Assembly (NCBI GenBank): GCA_030596585.1
Contig: JAUVJM010000003.1
Span: 1-30,815 of the forward strand
Direction: 5' to 3'
DNA length: 30,815 nucleotides
Origin: a bacterium
GTDB lineage: Bacteria > NPL-UPA2 > JAUVJM01
Shown: in pieces, positions 22,871 to 30,743 of the stretch
Position numbering within the stretch: the stretch's first letter is position 1
How the letters are laid out: the number at the start of each line of letters is the position of its first letter
Made by a program: the position numbers and the translations under genes
Notes under the pieces: generated by a model
Databases searched by the model: none
What the model was told of the DNA's origin: nothing
What the model saw: the letters and a program-made list of their open reading frames with translations, nothing else

Positions 22871-22993
22871 TTGTCATTCCCGCAAAGCTTGTTCCCGCGA
22901 AGGCGGGGAGCGGGTATCCAGACTGTAACTATGGATTCTGGATTGCGTCCTCCGACTTGATCGGGGGATCAAGCCGGGCAATGACAGAAATTT
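22871..22993. repeat. Dispersed dRS3-like inverted repeat, copy 5 (expanded)
   Basis: TTGTCATTCCCGC, GTTCCCGCGAAGGCGGGGAG, then GTATCCAGACTGTAACTATG and GATTCTGGATTGC. A CCTCCGACTTGATCGGGGGA segment is inserted before the closing CCGGGCAATGACA. It ends 27 bases before the manC start. Together with copy 3 of the TGTCATTCTGAG family it makes up most of the 378-base mlaE-manC gap; the remaining 22747-22870 stretch is AT-rich and probably holds the divergent promoters, but I cannot assign boxes with confidence. Confidence 0.8.
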
Positions 22994-23020
22994 GTGTCAC
23001 AGTGTAATAAAGGGGACGAA

Positions 23021-24094
23021 ATGCTAAACGCAGTTATCATGGCTGGCGGGCACGGTGAGAGATTGTGGCCGCGGAGCAGATTTCACAAGCCCAAACAACT
23101 GCAGGCAATTGCGGGAACAGAGACTATGCTTCAGGTAACCGTGAAACGTATCGAGCCGCTCATCCCGCTCGAGCGGGTCTACGTTGTTACCGGCCAGGAA
23201 ATCGGGGCCGAAGTCAAAAATCAATTGCCGGGTCTGCCGGAGGGAAATATTATTTCCGAGCCAATCGGCAGGAACACGGCAGCCGCAATCGGCCTCGCCG
23301 CCGTTCGGATTGAGAAAGATGACACATCTGCCACAATGGCAGTTCTTCCTGCCGACCATGTCATTCCTGATGAAGAGGAGTTCCTGACTTGTCTCTCAGC
23401 CGGAAGAGCGAACGCCGAAAAACAGCAAAGTCTTGTCGTGTTTGGCATAAAGCCGGCAGGTCCGGAAACCGGATACGGATATATCAGAGTAGGAAATAAG
23501 ATCGGCGAAGAAAACAGCGTGGAGATTTATTCTGCGGAAGCATTCGTGGAGAAACCGTCTCCGGTCAAGGCAAAGAAATTTGTTGAAAGCGGCAGGTACT
23601 ATTGGAACAGCGGGATGTTCGTATGGACTTATCCCGCGATAATGGGAGCAATAAGAGAATATATGCCCCGTCTCTTTGAGGGATTGGAAAGAATAAGAAA
23701 CGCGCCTTCTGGAAATCAAAGAGAGACTATTGCGGAAGTCTACACCGAGCTTGAGAGCGTCTCGATCGATTACGGGGTAATGGAGAAGGCAGCAAACAGG
23801 GTCATGGTCAGAGGCAATTTCAGATGGGACGATGTTGGATCCTGGCTTGCGATGGAAAGAATAAGGAAAAGAGATGAGTTGGGGAATGTCAGTATGGGAA
23901 AGTTTGTTGGAATCGACACGCGTGATTCGATAGTCGTTGGGGACAAGCCGCTTGTCGCCGCCATTGGTCTTTCCAACATGATAATAGTTGCCACGGACGA
24001 CGCTGTGCTGGTCTGTCCCAAAGAAAAAGCCCAGGAAGTGAAGCAAATGGTGAAGAAACTTTTAGACAGTGACCTGAGAGAATACGTCCAGTAG
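23021..24094 (+). CDS. manC: Mannose-1-phosphate guanylyltransferase
   Basis: Makes GDP-mannose from mannose 1-phosphate and GTP for polysaccharide or glycan synthesis. Start at the ATG 23021 (MLNAVIMAGGHGERLWPRSR) with AAGGGG at 23010-23015; an in-frame GTG at 22994 lies at the repeat edge. 357 residues, so only the nucleotidyltransferase domain with a short C-terminal beta-helix part; the phosphomannose isomerase half of bifunctional ManC/AlgA is absent. Motifs: signature GGHGERLWPRSR, NTAAAIGLA, LPADHVI, AFVEKPSPVKAKKF, YYWNSGMF, and DVGSWLAM. The TAG stop lies at the first bases of a hairpin repeat (24091-24139). Confidence 0.94.
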   Translation: MLNAVIMAGGHGERLWPRSRFHKPKQLQAIAGTETMLQVTVKRIEPLIPLERVYVVTGQEIGAEVKNQLPGLPEGNIISEPIGRNTAAAIGLAAVRIEKDDTSATMAVLPADHVIPDEEEFLTCLSAGRANAEKQQSLVVFGIKPAGPETGYGYIRVGNKIGEENSVEIYSAEAFVEKPSPVKAKKFVESGRYYWNSGMFVWTYPAIMGAIREYMPRLFEGLERIRNAPSGNQRETIAEVYTELESVSIDYGVMEKAANRVMVRGNFRWDDVGSWLAMERIRKRDELGNVSMGKFVGIDTRDSIVVGDKPLVAAIGLSNMIIVATDDAVLVCPKEKAQEVKQMVKKLLDSDLREYVQ

Positions 24095-24139
24095 GGGTGA
24101 GCTTGCTCACCCTGATTGGGCAGGCAAGCCTGCCCCTAC
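24091..24139. repeat. GTAGGGG double-hairpin element at manC stop
   Basis: Terminal GTAGGGG and CCCCTAC enclose two hairpins, GTGAGCTTGCTCAC (24097-24110) and GGGCAGGCAAGCCTGCCC (24118-24135). The design matches the GTAGTTGC element (terminal GTAG/CTAC, two inner hairpins with CTTG/CAAG loops), but the stems differ. The manC TAG stop is bases 2-4 of the element. Confidence 0.85.
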
Positions 24140-24201
24140 GGAACTTACAACATGGTTGAGTGAGTATTCACAAATACGATTGCAAAGGAGGTCTGAAACT
24201 C

Positions 24202-24387
24202 GTGCCTATAGTGAAGCTACGGGAAAATGAGCCCTTGGAGAGGGCACTGCGCAGGTTGAAGAAAAAGCTTGACAAGGAAGGAATTTTGAAGCAGATGAAG
24301 AAACATGAACACTATGAGAAACCAAGCCAGCGCAAACGCCGCAAGGTGCTCAAATCAAAAAGCCGGGAGTCTTTCGAGAAAAGATAA
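24202..24387 (+). CDS. rpsU: 30S ribosomal protein S21
   Basis: Small basic protein of the 30S subunit that helps pair mRNA with the anti-Shine-Dalgarno region. I chose the GTG at 24202 because a perfect AAAGGAGG lies at 24184-24191, 10 bases upstream, and the product then begins (M)PIVKLRENEPLERALRRLKK, as S21 proteins do; an earlier in-frame GTG at 24160 has no such support. 61 residues with the typical Lys/Arg-rich tail (YEKPSQRKRRKVLKSKSR). Its 3' end overlaps the next gene. Confidence 0.95.
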   Translation: MPIVKLRENEPLERALRRLKKKLDKEGILKQMKKHEHYEKPSQRKRRKVLKSKSRESFEKR

Positions 24388-25747
24388 GAGAAAGACAGCA
24401 GCGGTTTGTCTAATCGCTCTTGCGATTCTCTGCCTGATTTGCCAGATTTCAGGCGTATTTATGGAGCATCTGGCTTGCAGGTATCTATCAGCCCTGCTCG
24501 GTTTCGAAGTTACAGTTGCCAAAGTGGGGCTGAACTCATATCGCGGTTTGGTTCTCGAGAATGTTGCAATCCGGGAAAAGGAGCTTTCAGCTACCGTACC
24601 CCGGATGTTCCTGTTTGCCGGATTTGGTCAGACGGGCAGACTAAGTGTCAAAAGAATCGTTTTCGACAAGCCTGTCTTCCTCTTACACGAACCTGAGCGG
24701 TGCCTCTTTCTCTTTAAGAAGGCGATTGTGATGGCAGCCTTTCCGACCATAGTCGTCAATGAGGGAAGACTAATCCGGCAGGGACAGACAGTTCGCATCA
24801 GATACCTGAGACTGACAGGATTCACATCCAAGTCCGGCTTTGCCGCGGCTGCTTTTGCCAACCTTGCATTAACCTGCAATCCTGAAAACCCAGCCTCGAA
24901 GATGAACACAAGACTTGTAGGAACTGTTTCTGCTGTGGGAAAGCCGGGGGCGAATATCCGCGATTCAAAGATACGAGCTTCCGCCTGCCTTGCGGAACTC
25001 AGCCTTGCGGGTCTCGAAGCAAAAGAATTCCGCGCCAAAGCGAAATTTCTCAATGGCAAACTCAGCTTCTCCGACATTACCGCTCAGGTGTATGGCGGGA
25101 CGCTCAAAGGTTCATCTGAAATTCAGGTTGAGAGCGGCGAGTTTTCACTGGAATGCGATGTCTCCGCACTCAAGCTTGCCGAACTGGCAGAAAGCATAAA
25201 GCCGGGCGCAAGTGATATCACAGGTCAGCTTGACATAAATGCGAGCGTGAAGGGAAAAGCAAACAATCCTCAGAGCTGGAACGGAAAAGGTTCCGCCAGA
25301 ATAAGGAATGGGAAACTCTGGGATGTCCCCGTGTTCTACGGATTGGTAACTCTGATAATGAAACCGGCTTTTAAGCCCGGTATTTTCAGACAGGGAACCG
25401 CCGACTTCAGAGTCAGGGGCGGAGCAATCAGCACAAGCAATCTGAGACTTATCGGAGAGGATGTAGGTGTTGACGCGCGCGGGGAACTCAAGTTTGACGG
25501 GAACCTCGATTTTACCGTTACCACCGCTTTCACAAGAGCGTTTATGGCAAAGGATCCCGGCGTGATCGAGATCACATCCATTCTCTCAAGAATTCTCGAC
25601 TTTTTCATCGTCCAGCATCACATAGGCGGAACTCTGAGTGAGCCGTCTTATCAGTTTATACCTCTGCCGGTAATCACTACTATCCCCTTTCATATTAAAA
25701 ATATTCTGAGAACGTTGTTTCCACGCAGGGTAGGAGAGATACCTTGA
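24305..25747 (+). CDS. AsmA/TamB-like envelope protein
   Basis: Up to 480 residues. A single N-terminal membrane anchor (AAVCLIALAILCLICQISGVF, about residues 32-52) precedes a long extracytoplasmic beta-rich region. The C-terminal part resembles AsmA-like domains: GQLDINASVKGKANNPQSWNGKG region (about 300-320), GSARIRNGKLWDVPVFYGL, VRGGAISTSNLRLIGEDVG, DARGELKFDGNLDFTV and a closing IGGTLSEPSYQF. AsmA-family proteins are bridge-like lipid transfer proteins in diderm envelopes. The start is uncertain: ATG 24305 or 24314 both lie inside rpsU (overlap about 80 bases), and no in-frame ATG occurs between the rpsU stop and the membrane segment. Cys-rich near the anchor. Function is inferred from fold likeness only. 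Confidence 0.75.
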   Translation: MNTMRNQASANAARCSNQKAGSLSRKDKRKTAAVCLIALAILCLICQISGVFMEHLACRYLSALLGFEVTVAKVGLNSYRGLVLENVAIREKELSATVPRMFLFAGFGQTGRLSVKRIVFDKPVFLLHEPERCLFLFKKAIVMAAFPTIVVNEGRLIRQGQTVRIRYLRLTGFTSKSGFAAAAFANLALTCNPENPASKMNTRLVGTVSAVGKPGANIRDSKIRASACLAELSLAGLEAKEFRAKAKFLNGKLSFSDITAQVYGGTLKGSSEIQVESGEFSLECDVSALKLAELAESIKPGASDITGQLDINASVKGKANNPQSWNGKGSARIRNGKLWDVPVFYGLVTLIMKPAFKPGIFRQGTADFRVRGGAISTSNLRLIGEDVGVDARGELKFDGNLDFTVTTAFTRAFMAKDPGVIEITSILSRILDFFIVQHHIGGTLSEPSYQFIPLPVITTIPFHIKNILRTLFPRRVGEIP

Positions 25748-25805
25748 CATCCCTATGGTGTGAGGATAGAATAAATATCTCAGATAGGCACAGAGGCACT
25801 AAGTA

Positions 25806-25892
25806 AAAGACAGGCACAAAGGCACAAAGTGGGACAGCTGATGTTTTTACTTTGTGCCTCTGGTGCTCTATCCTGAACGAAGTGAGGGATTC
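25806..25892. repeat. GGCACAAAG inverted repeat plus CCTGAACGAAGTGAGGGATTC repeat
   Basis: AGGCACAAAGT at 25818-25829 and ACTTTGTGCCT at about 25850-25860 form an inverted repeat; the left flank AAAAGACAGGCACAAAG equals 17 bases at the 3' end of the Gfo/Idh gene. It is followed by a TATCCTGAACGAAGTGAGGG stretch that translates as YPERSEG, a sequence often met in false repeat-derived proteins. The GAGGG in it is the only Shine-Dalgarno-like site for pilB. Confidence 0.7.
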
Positions 25893-27590
25893 ATGGTTGT
25901 AAGAAACAAAAGACTCGGCGAGATTCTGCAGGATGTCGGACTGGTTACCGAAGAACAGCTCTTCTTAGCTCTCGAGGAGCAGAAGGTAACCAGAGAAAGC
26001 TTGGGAACTGTGCTTGTCAAGATGGGTGTAGTCAGCAGTGAGTCTTTATCCCAGGCGCTGGCAACACAGTTCGGGATGGCTGTGGCCAAGCTCTCAGATG
26101 AAGAAATACAGGATGAGGCGTTGAGAAAAATCTCACCTGCAGTGGCAAGACGCCAGAAGATAGTACCGATAAAATTCGAGAATAACTCTCTTACCGTAGC
26201 AATGGCAAATCCGCTGGACTTCCTTGCAATCGATAACCTGCGTGCTATGCTGGGATGTGAAGTAGTAGGTGTCCTCAGTACGGTGGGCGACATTGAAGCG
26301 GCGCTTAACAAATACTACGGAACCGAAGAGAAAACTGTGGACACCATGCTCGATGAACTGAGCGAAACCGACGTTGATTTCAATGTTAAGGAACAAATAA
26401 CGACGGAAGAAGAAAGCGACGACGCTGCCATTGTCAAGCTTGTGAGTTTGATAATACTTGAAGCATTCCGGGCACGAGCAAGTGATATTCACATTGAGCC
26501 TCTCGAAAAGAAGTTCCGCATACGATACCGGGTTGACGGTATACTTAATGAGGTGCCGGGTCCTCCCAGAAAGCTGCGAGGTCCCGTTACGTCCCGCCTG
26601 AAAATCATGGCAGGTATGGACATTGCCGAGAAACGTTTGCCCCAGGACGGCAGAATAAAACTTAATCTCCTGGGCAAGGAGGTTGACCTCAGGGTCTCAA
26701 CACTGCCGGGACTTTTTGGTGAAAGCGTCGTCCTTAGGATTCTCGATAAAAGCAGCGTTCTGCTCGGACTCGAGGAACTCGGTTTCATGGAAGACGACTT
26801 GAAGAAATTTGAATCGATACTCGCCGTTGCTAATGGTATAGTTCTCGTTACGGGACCAACCGGCAGCGGCAAAACGACAACGCTCTACGCCTCCCTGCAC
26901 ACACTCAACAGACCGGACAGGAAACTCATCACTGTCGAGGAGCCTGTGGAGTATCTCATTTCGGGAATCAACCAGAGTCAGGTCAGGACGGAGATAGGAC
27001 TTACTTTTGCAAGGGTCCTTCGCTCCATGCTCAGGCAGGCTCCGGATATAATCATGGTGGGTGAGATTCGCGACACGGAAACGGCAGAGATATCTATACG
27101 AGCCGCCCTAACCGGGCACCTTGTATTCAGCACTCTCCACACGAACGATGCGCCGGGCGCCATAACACGTTTGATAGACATGGGAGTAAAACCCTTTCTC
27201 GTTGCCTCCTCTGTGCAGGCAGTTATGGGTCAGAGACTTGTTCGCATCATATGCCAAAATTGTAAGGAAGCATACCCGCCCAGAATGGACGAACTGATAC
27301 AACTCGGGTTTGACTCGTCCCAAAAGGATAAAGTGAAGCTCTACCGTGGAAAAGGCTGTTCTGAATGTAACCACACCGGATTCAAAGGCAGGCAGGGCAT
27401 TTTTGAGCTGATGGTCATGAGTGACACAATTCAGGAAATGGCAATGCGGAGTGCATCCGCTTCTGAAATAAGAAAACAGGCTCAAGAAGAGGGAATGAGA
27501 ACTCTCAGGGAAGACGGCATCCGGAAGGTGCTGGATGGCCGCACGACACTGTCGGAAGTATTGAGAATAACACAGCAGGACGTTTCTTAA
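25893..27590 (+). CDS. pilB: Type IV pilus assembly ATPase PilB, with MshEN domain
   Basis: Hexameric ATPase that powers pilus extension at the inner membrane. Start at ATG 25893 (MVVRNKRLGE); the upstream open frame from 25854 encodes repeat DNA (YPERSEG). 565 residues. Residues 7-58 fit the two-part MshEN c-di-GMP-binding motif: RLGEILQDVGLVTEEQLFLA, then SLGTVLVKMGVVSSESLSQA. The ATPase core has Walker A GPTGSGKT (321-328), the Asp box EEPVEY, Walker B IIMVGEIRD and the His box TGHLVFSTLHTND. The zinc tetracysteine (CQNC ... CSEC) is complete. Followed by pilT and a second PilB-like ATPase; pilC and pilins are not in view. Confidence 0.95.
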   Translation: MVVRNKRLGEILQDVGLVTEEQLFLALEEQKVTRESLGTVLVKMGVVSSESLSQALATQFGMAVAKLSDEEIQDEALRKISPAVARRQKIVPIKFENNSLTVAMANPLDFLAIDNLRAMLGCEVVGVLSTVGDIEAALNKYYGTEEKTVDTMLDELSETDVDFNVKEQITTEEESDDAAIVKLVSLIILEAFRARASDIHIEPLEKKFRIRYRVDGILNEVPGPPRKLRGPVTSRLKIMAGMDIAEKRLPQDGRIKLNLLGKEVDLRVSTLPGLFGESVVLRILDKSSVLLGLEELGFMEDDLKKFESILAVANGIVLVTGPTGSGKTTTLYASLHTLNRPDRKLITVEEPVEYLISGINQSQVRTEIGLTFARVLRSMLRQAPDIIMVGEIRDTETAEISIRAALTGHLVFSTLHTNDAPGAITRLIDMGVKPFLVASSVQAVMGQRLVRIICQNCKEAYPPRMDELIQLGFDSSQKDKVKLYRGKGCSECNHTGFKGRQGIFELMVMSDTIQEMAMRSASASEIRKQAQEEGMRTLREDGIRKVLDGRTTLSEVLRITQQDVS

Positions 27591-27597
27591 AGACCGT

Positions 27598-27670
27598 ATC
27601 TCGTTGCTCGTGAATCGTATCTCGTAATGCGCAAAAATCCTGTGAGATAAGGGCGGCGAACAACGAGCAG
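27598..27670. repeat. CTCGTTG/CAACGAG inverted repeat between pilB and pilT
   Basis: CTCGTTG at 27600-27606 and CAACGAG at 27661-27667 bound an interior with CGTATCTCGTAATGCGC and CTGTGAGATAAG. It is probably another short dispersed repeat, but no second copy is present to confirm that. A GAGGAG ribosome binding site for pilT follows at 27673-27678. Confidence 0.45.
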
Positions 27671-27684
27671 CATGAGGAGAAAAC

Positions 27685-28755
27685 ATGGCAGAGTTACAGG
27701 AGCTTCTTAGGGTTGTTATAGATAGGGGTGCGTCGGATCTGCATCTTGCGGTGGGCAAGCCGCCGGTCCTGCGTATTGACGGAGTTTTGAAATACCTTGA
27801 TGTCGAGCCGCTGAACCCGCGGGACACCGAGAAATTTCAAAAAGCTATAACATCGGAGAGACACCAGCCGAAGATTGAGGAAATGGGCGGGACGGACTTC
27901 GGGTTTTCTTTTGGTGACATCGCGCGTTTCCGCGTCAGCGTATTCAGAGAAAAAGGGCATTACGGTCTGGCATTGAGGCTTATTCCATCTAAGTTAATGA
28001 CCCTCGACGAAGTGGGACTCCCACTCACCATTAAGGAACTACTCTGGCGCCCGAGGGGCCTCATTCTGGTGACGGGTCCCACAGGCTCGGGCAAAACCAC
28101 GACCCTTGCGGCAATGCTTAACGTCATCAATGAAGAACGCAACTGCCATATCCTGACCATCGAAGATCCGATAGAATATTATCATTCACACAAGAGAAGT
28201 CTGCTAACGCAGAGAGAAATCGGTGTGGATGTCCCGTCATTCAACGAAGCTGTTATGAGAGGTCTGCGGCAGGACCCGGACGTGATACTCATTGGGGAAA
28301 TGAGAGACCTCTCGACGATGGAGGCAGCAATCACCGCCGCCGAGACAGGTCACCTTGTTTTTGCAACACTGCATACAACAGGAGCGGCAAGAACAGTTGA
28401 CCGAATTATTGATGCCTTCCCTATGAACCAGCAGGATCAGATAAGGATACAGTTGTCTGTTTCTATAGCGGCGGTCATCTCGCAAATTCTTTTGCCAAGG
28501 GCAAGCGGAGAAGGCAGGGTCGCTGCATTTGAAATAATGTCATGCACGCCCGCCATTGCCAACATGATAAGGGAGAAAAAAACGTACAGGATTACTTCTT
28601 CCATACAGACAGGATCGAAATTCGGTATGAAAACCATGGACCAGTCGCTGTCCGAGCTTTACAGCAAAGGTCTCATCACATATGATGACGTGGCTACCAT
28701 GTCATCAAACGTGGATGAGATTGAGGAAAGAGCAGGAAACGTTGGAAGCAATTAA
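27685..28755 (+). CDS. pilT: Type IV pilus retraction ATPase PilT
   Basis: Hexameric ATPase that depolymerises pili, giving twitching motility. 356 residues, normal length. N-terminal PAS-like region with GASDLHLAVGKPPVLRIDG; Walker A GPTGSGKT (131-138); Asp box IEDPIEYYHSHKRSLLTQRE (20 residues); Walker B VILIGEMRD; His box TGHLVFATLHTTGAARTVDR; arginine and C-terminal switch regions follow. ATG after GAGGAG. It has the HSHKRSLLTQRE segment typical of PilT, which PilB lacks. The TAA stop falls at the edge of an AT-rich CAATTAAGAATTG repeat. It lies between two PilB-type genes. Confidence 0.96.
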   Translation: MAELQELLRVVIDRGASDLHLAVGKPPVLRIDGVLKYLDVEPLNPRDTEKFQKAITSERHQPKIEEMGGTDFGFSFGDIARFRVSVFREKGHYGLALRLIPSKLMTLDEVGLPLTIKELLWRPRGLILVTGPTGSGKTTTLAAMLNVINEERNCHILTIEDPIEYYHSHKRSLLTQREIGVDVPSFNEAVMRGLRQDPDVILIGEMRDLSTMEAAITAAETGHLVFATLHTTGAARTVDRIIDAFPMNQQDQIRIQLSVSIAAVISQILLPRASGEGRVAAFEIMSCTPAIANMIREKKTYRITSSIQTGSKFGMKTMDQSLSELYSKGLITYDDVATMSSNVDEIEERAGNVGSN

Positions 28756-28774
28756 GAATTGGGAAAAGCTTAAA

Positions 28775-28979
28775 AAGCAATTACGAATTATGAATTATGA
28801 ATTACGAATTACGAATGAAAGAAAAGGCAATCGTTCGCGGTTACGAAATTATTGTTCGAGCTTGTCGAGAACCTATCTTCTCGATGCGCTTTTGCTTACT
28901 CGAAGAGTAAACGGGGTTCACTTTTTAACCGTGAACGGTTACTTTGGGCTTTTCGTAATTCATAATTCGTAATTGTATT
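28775..28979. repeat. Nested repeats: MITE-like copy C inside AT-rich ATTACGAATT arms
   Basis: Outer arms: AATTACGAATTATGAATTAT-type repeats at 28780-28814 and the inverted CTTTTCGTAATTCATAATTC near 28950-28969. Inside lies the MITE-like element at 28829-28942, whose right end TAACCGTGAACGGTTAC (28926-28942) is intact and left end (ATCGTTCGCGGTTAC) is degenerate. Interior matches copy A at 3291-3365 closely. This fills the 226-base pilT-pilB2 gap. Confidence 0.8.
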
Positions 28980-28981
28980 TT

Positions 28982-30721
28982 ATGTGGGGTGAAACATTGG
29001 CAGGTAGAGATCAGACACAGCTTGGAACCCTGCTGATTGGCAGGGGTCGCATAACTGAGAATGACCTCGAGGAAGCTCTCGAGAGGCAATCTGCCACAGG
29101 CAAATTGCTCGGCCAGACACTCGCTGATATGGGGTTAGTAACTGAGGAAGACATTCTCTCCGCGCTTCATGCTCAGAGCGGTATGACCGTTGAGGATATC
29201 ACTACCTGTGTGCCTGAGCCGGAACTGCTTGAACGGGTATCCGGCAGCATTGCCCGAATCTACAAAATACTGCCACTGCGATGGGAAGATAAAACGCTCA
29301 TCGTCGCAATGGCAGACCCCATGGACATTCAAACTCTTGATGATCTGCGTTTCATGCTCAATTGTGAGATAAAGGGAGTAATTGCCGGTGAGGAAGATAT
29401 CAGCCATGCTATAGACCAGCACTACGGAACAGATACGGAGTCGGTCGGAGATTTGCTCAAACAGATTGAAGATGAGATGGGAGGCGCTGTTTCGGTAGAG
29501 GACGAAAAAGAAGCAAGTGAGAGTATTGACATTGCGAGTTTGAGAGATCTGGCAGAACAGGCGCCCGTGGTAAAACTTTTGAATTTAGTGCTCATTCAGG
29601 CAATAAGAGACAGAGGAAGTGACATACATTTCGAGCCTTTCGAGGACCAGTTCCGTATACGTTACCGTGTAGACGGAATGCTCTATGAGATGATTCCTCC
29701 TCCGAAACACCTCAGCCTCGCGGTTACCTCAAGAATCAAGGTGATGGCAAACCTGGACATTGCAGAGCGGAGACTTCCGCAGGACGGGCGTATTCAGCTA
29801 AGCATGAAGGGCAAGGGTATTGACCTGAGAGTTTCCACACTTCCCACTATCTTCGGCGAAAGCGTCGTTATGAGAATTCTTGACAAAAGCATCGTCATGC
29901 TTGATCTGGCGCATGTCGGACTCACGGGAGAGAACATCAGGATAGTTGAGGAAGTTATAAAAAAACCGAACGGAATCATTCTGGCAACGGGACCTACCGG
30001 ATGCGGAAAGACCACCACGCTGTACTCATGCCTCAAGGAACTTAATGATATAGATGTCAAGATTATTACCACTGAGGACCCGGTGGAATATGACATCCCG
30101 GGTATTGTGCAAGTGCAGATCAGAGAACACATTGGCCTGACATTCGCAATCTGTCTGCGCCACATACTCCGCCAGGACCCGGATAAAATACTTGTTGGGG
30201 AAATACGCGACAAAGAAACTGCGGATATGGCAATTCAGGCTTCACTCACGGGACATCTTGTACTGAGTACCCTCCACACAAACGATGCGCCTGGAACAAT
30301 AACCAGGCTTATTGACATGGAAGTTGAGCCTTTTCTCATCACCTCGACATTGGAGGCTATCGTTGCGCAAAGGCTGGTGAGGACCGTTTGCCACAACTGC
30401 AGAGAGGAATACAAACCGGAAAAGGACGAGTTGAGAACCATTGGGCTGAAACCCGAAGAGGCAAAAGGAAAAAGTTTCTACCGCGGTAAAGGATGCGACA
30501 GGTGCAAGAATATCGGCTATTTGGGAAGGATAGGAATATTTGAGGTGTTGATTCTGAACGAAGAAGTGCGCTCTTTGGTTCTTAAGAGAGCACCGACTAA
30601 AGACATCAGAGCGGCTGCTCAAAAGGGCGGGATGAGAAGTTTGCGGGAAGACGGTATTGAGAAAATATTCGCGGGGGTTACTTCGATTGAGGAAGTTGCC
30701 CGGGAAGCAATGCGGGAATAG
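28982..30721 (+). CDS. Second PilB/GspE-type secretion ATPase
   Basis: Paralogue of the PilB at 25893, about 579 residues from the ATG at 28982; a TTG at 28997 with GGGGTG upstream is an alternative start (MAGRDQTQLG). N-terminal MshEN-like domain, but the first motif reads QLGTLLIGRGRITENDLEEA with Gln where PilB has the motif Arg. ATPase core: Walker A GPTGCGKTTT (Ser replaced by Cys), EDPVEYDIPG, KILVGEIRD, TGHLVLSTLHTND; tetracysteine CHNC ... CDRC. It could drive a second pilus or a type II secretion system, or work with PilB in one machine. Sequence cannot separate PilB from GspE here. Genes that might decide (pilC, gspF, pilins) lie beyond the window. Confidence 0.92.
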   Translation: MWGETLAGRDQTQLGTLLIGRGRITENDLEEALERQSATGKLLGQTLADMGLVTEEDILSALHAQSGMTVEDITTCVPEPELLERVSGSIARIYKILPLRWEDKTLIVAMADPMDIQTLDDLRFMLNCEIKGVIAGEEDISHAIDQHYGTDTESVGDLLKQIEDEMGGAVSVEDEKEASESIDIASLRDLAEQAPVVKLLNLVLIQAIRDRGSDIHFEPFEDQFRIRYRVDGMLYEMIPPPKHLSLAVTSRIKVMANLDIAERRLPQDGRIQLSMKGKGIDLRVSTLPTIFGESVVMRILDKSIVMLDLAHVGLTGENIRIVEEVIKKPNGIILATGPTGCGKTTTLYSCLKELNDIDVKIITTEDPVEYDIPGIVQVQIREHIGLTFAICLRHILRQDPDKILVGEIRDKETADMAIQASLTGHLVLSTLHTNDAPGTITRLIDMEVEPFLITSTLEAIVAQRLVRTVCHNCREEYKPEKDELRTIGLKPEEAKGKSFYRGKGCDRCKNIGYLGRIGIFEVLILNEEVRSLVLKRAPTKDIRAAAQKGGMRSLREDGIEKIFAGVTSIEEVAREAMRE

Positions 30722-30743
30722 TGAAGATAGGCTGTAGGTAGAT

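Noticed and set aside
27108..27827. Minus-strand open frame (239 codons) opposite pilB 3' end and pilT 5' end
   Set aside because: Spans two confident genes in antisense and crosses their gap; composition is typical of a shadow frame.
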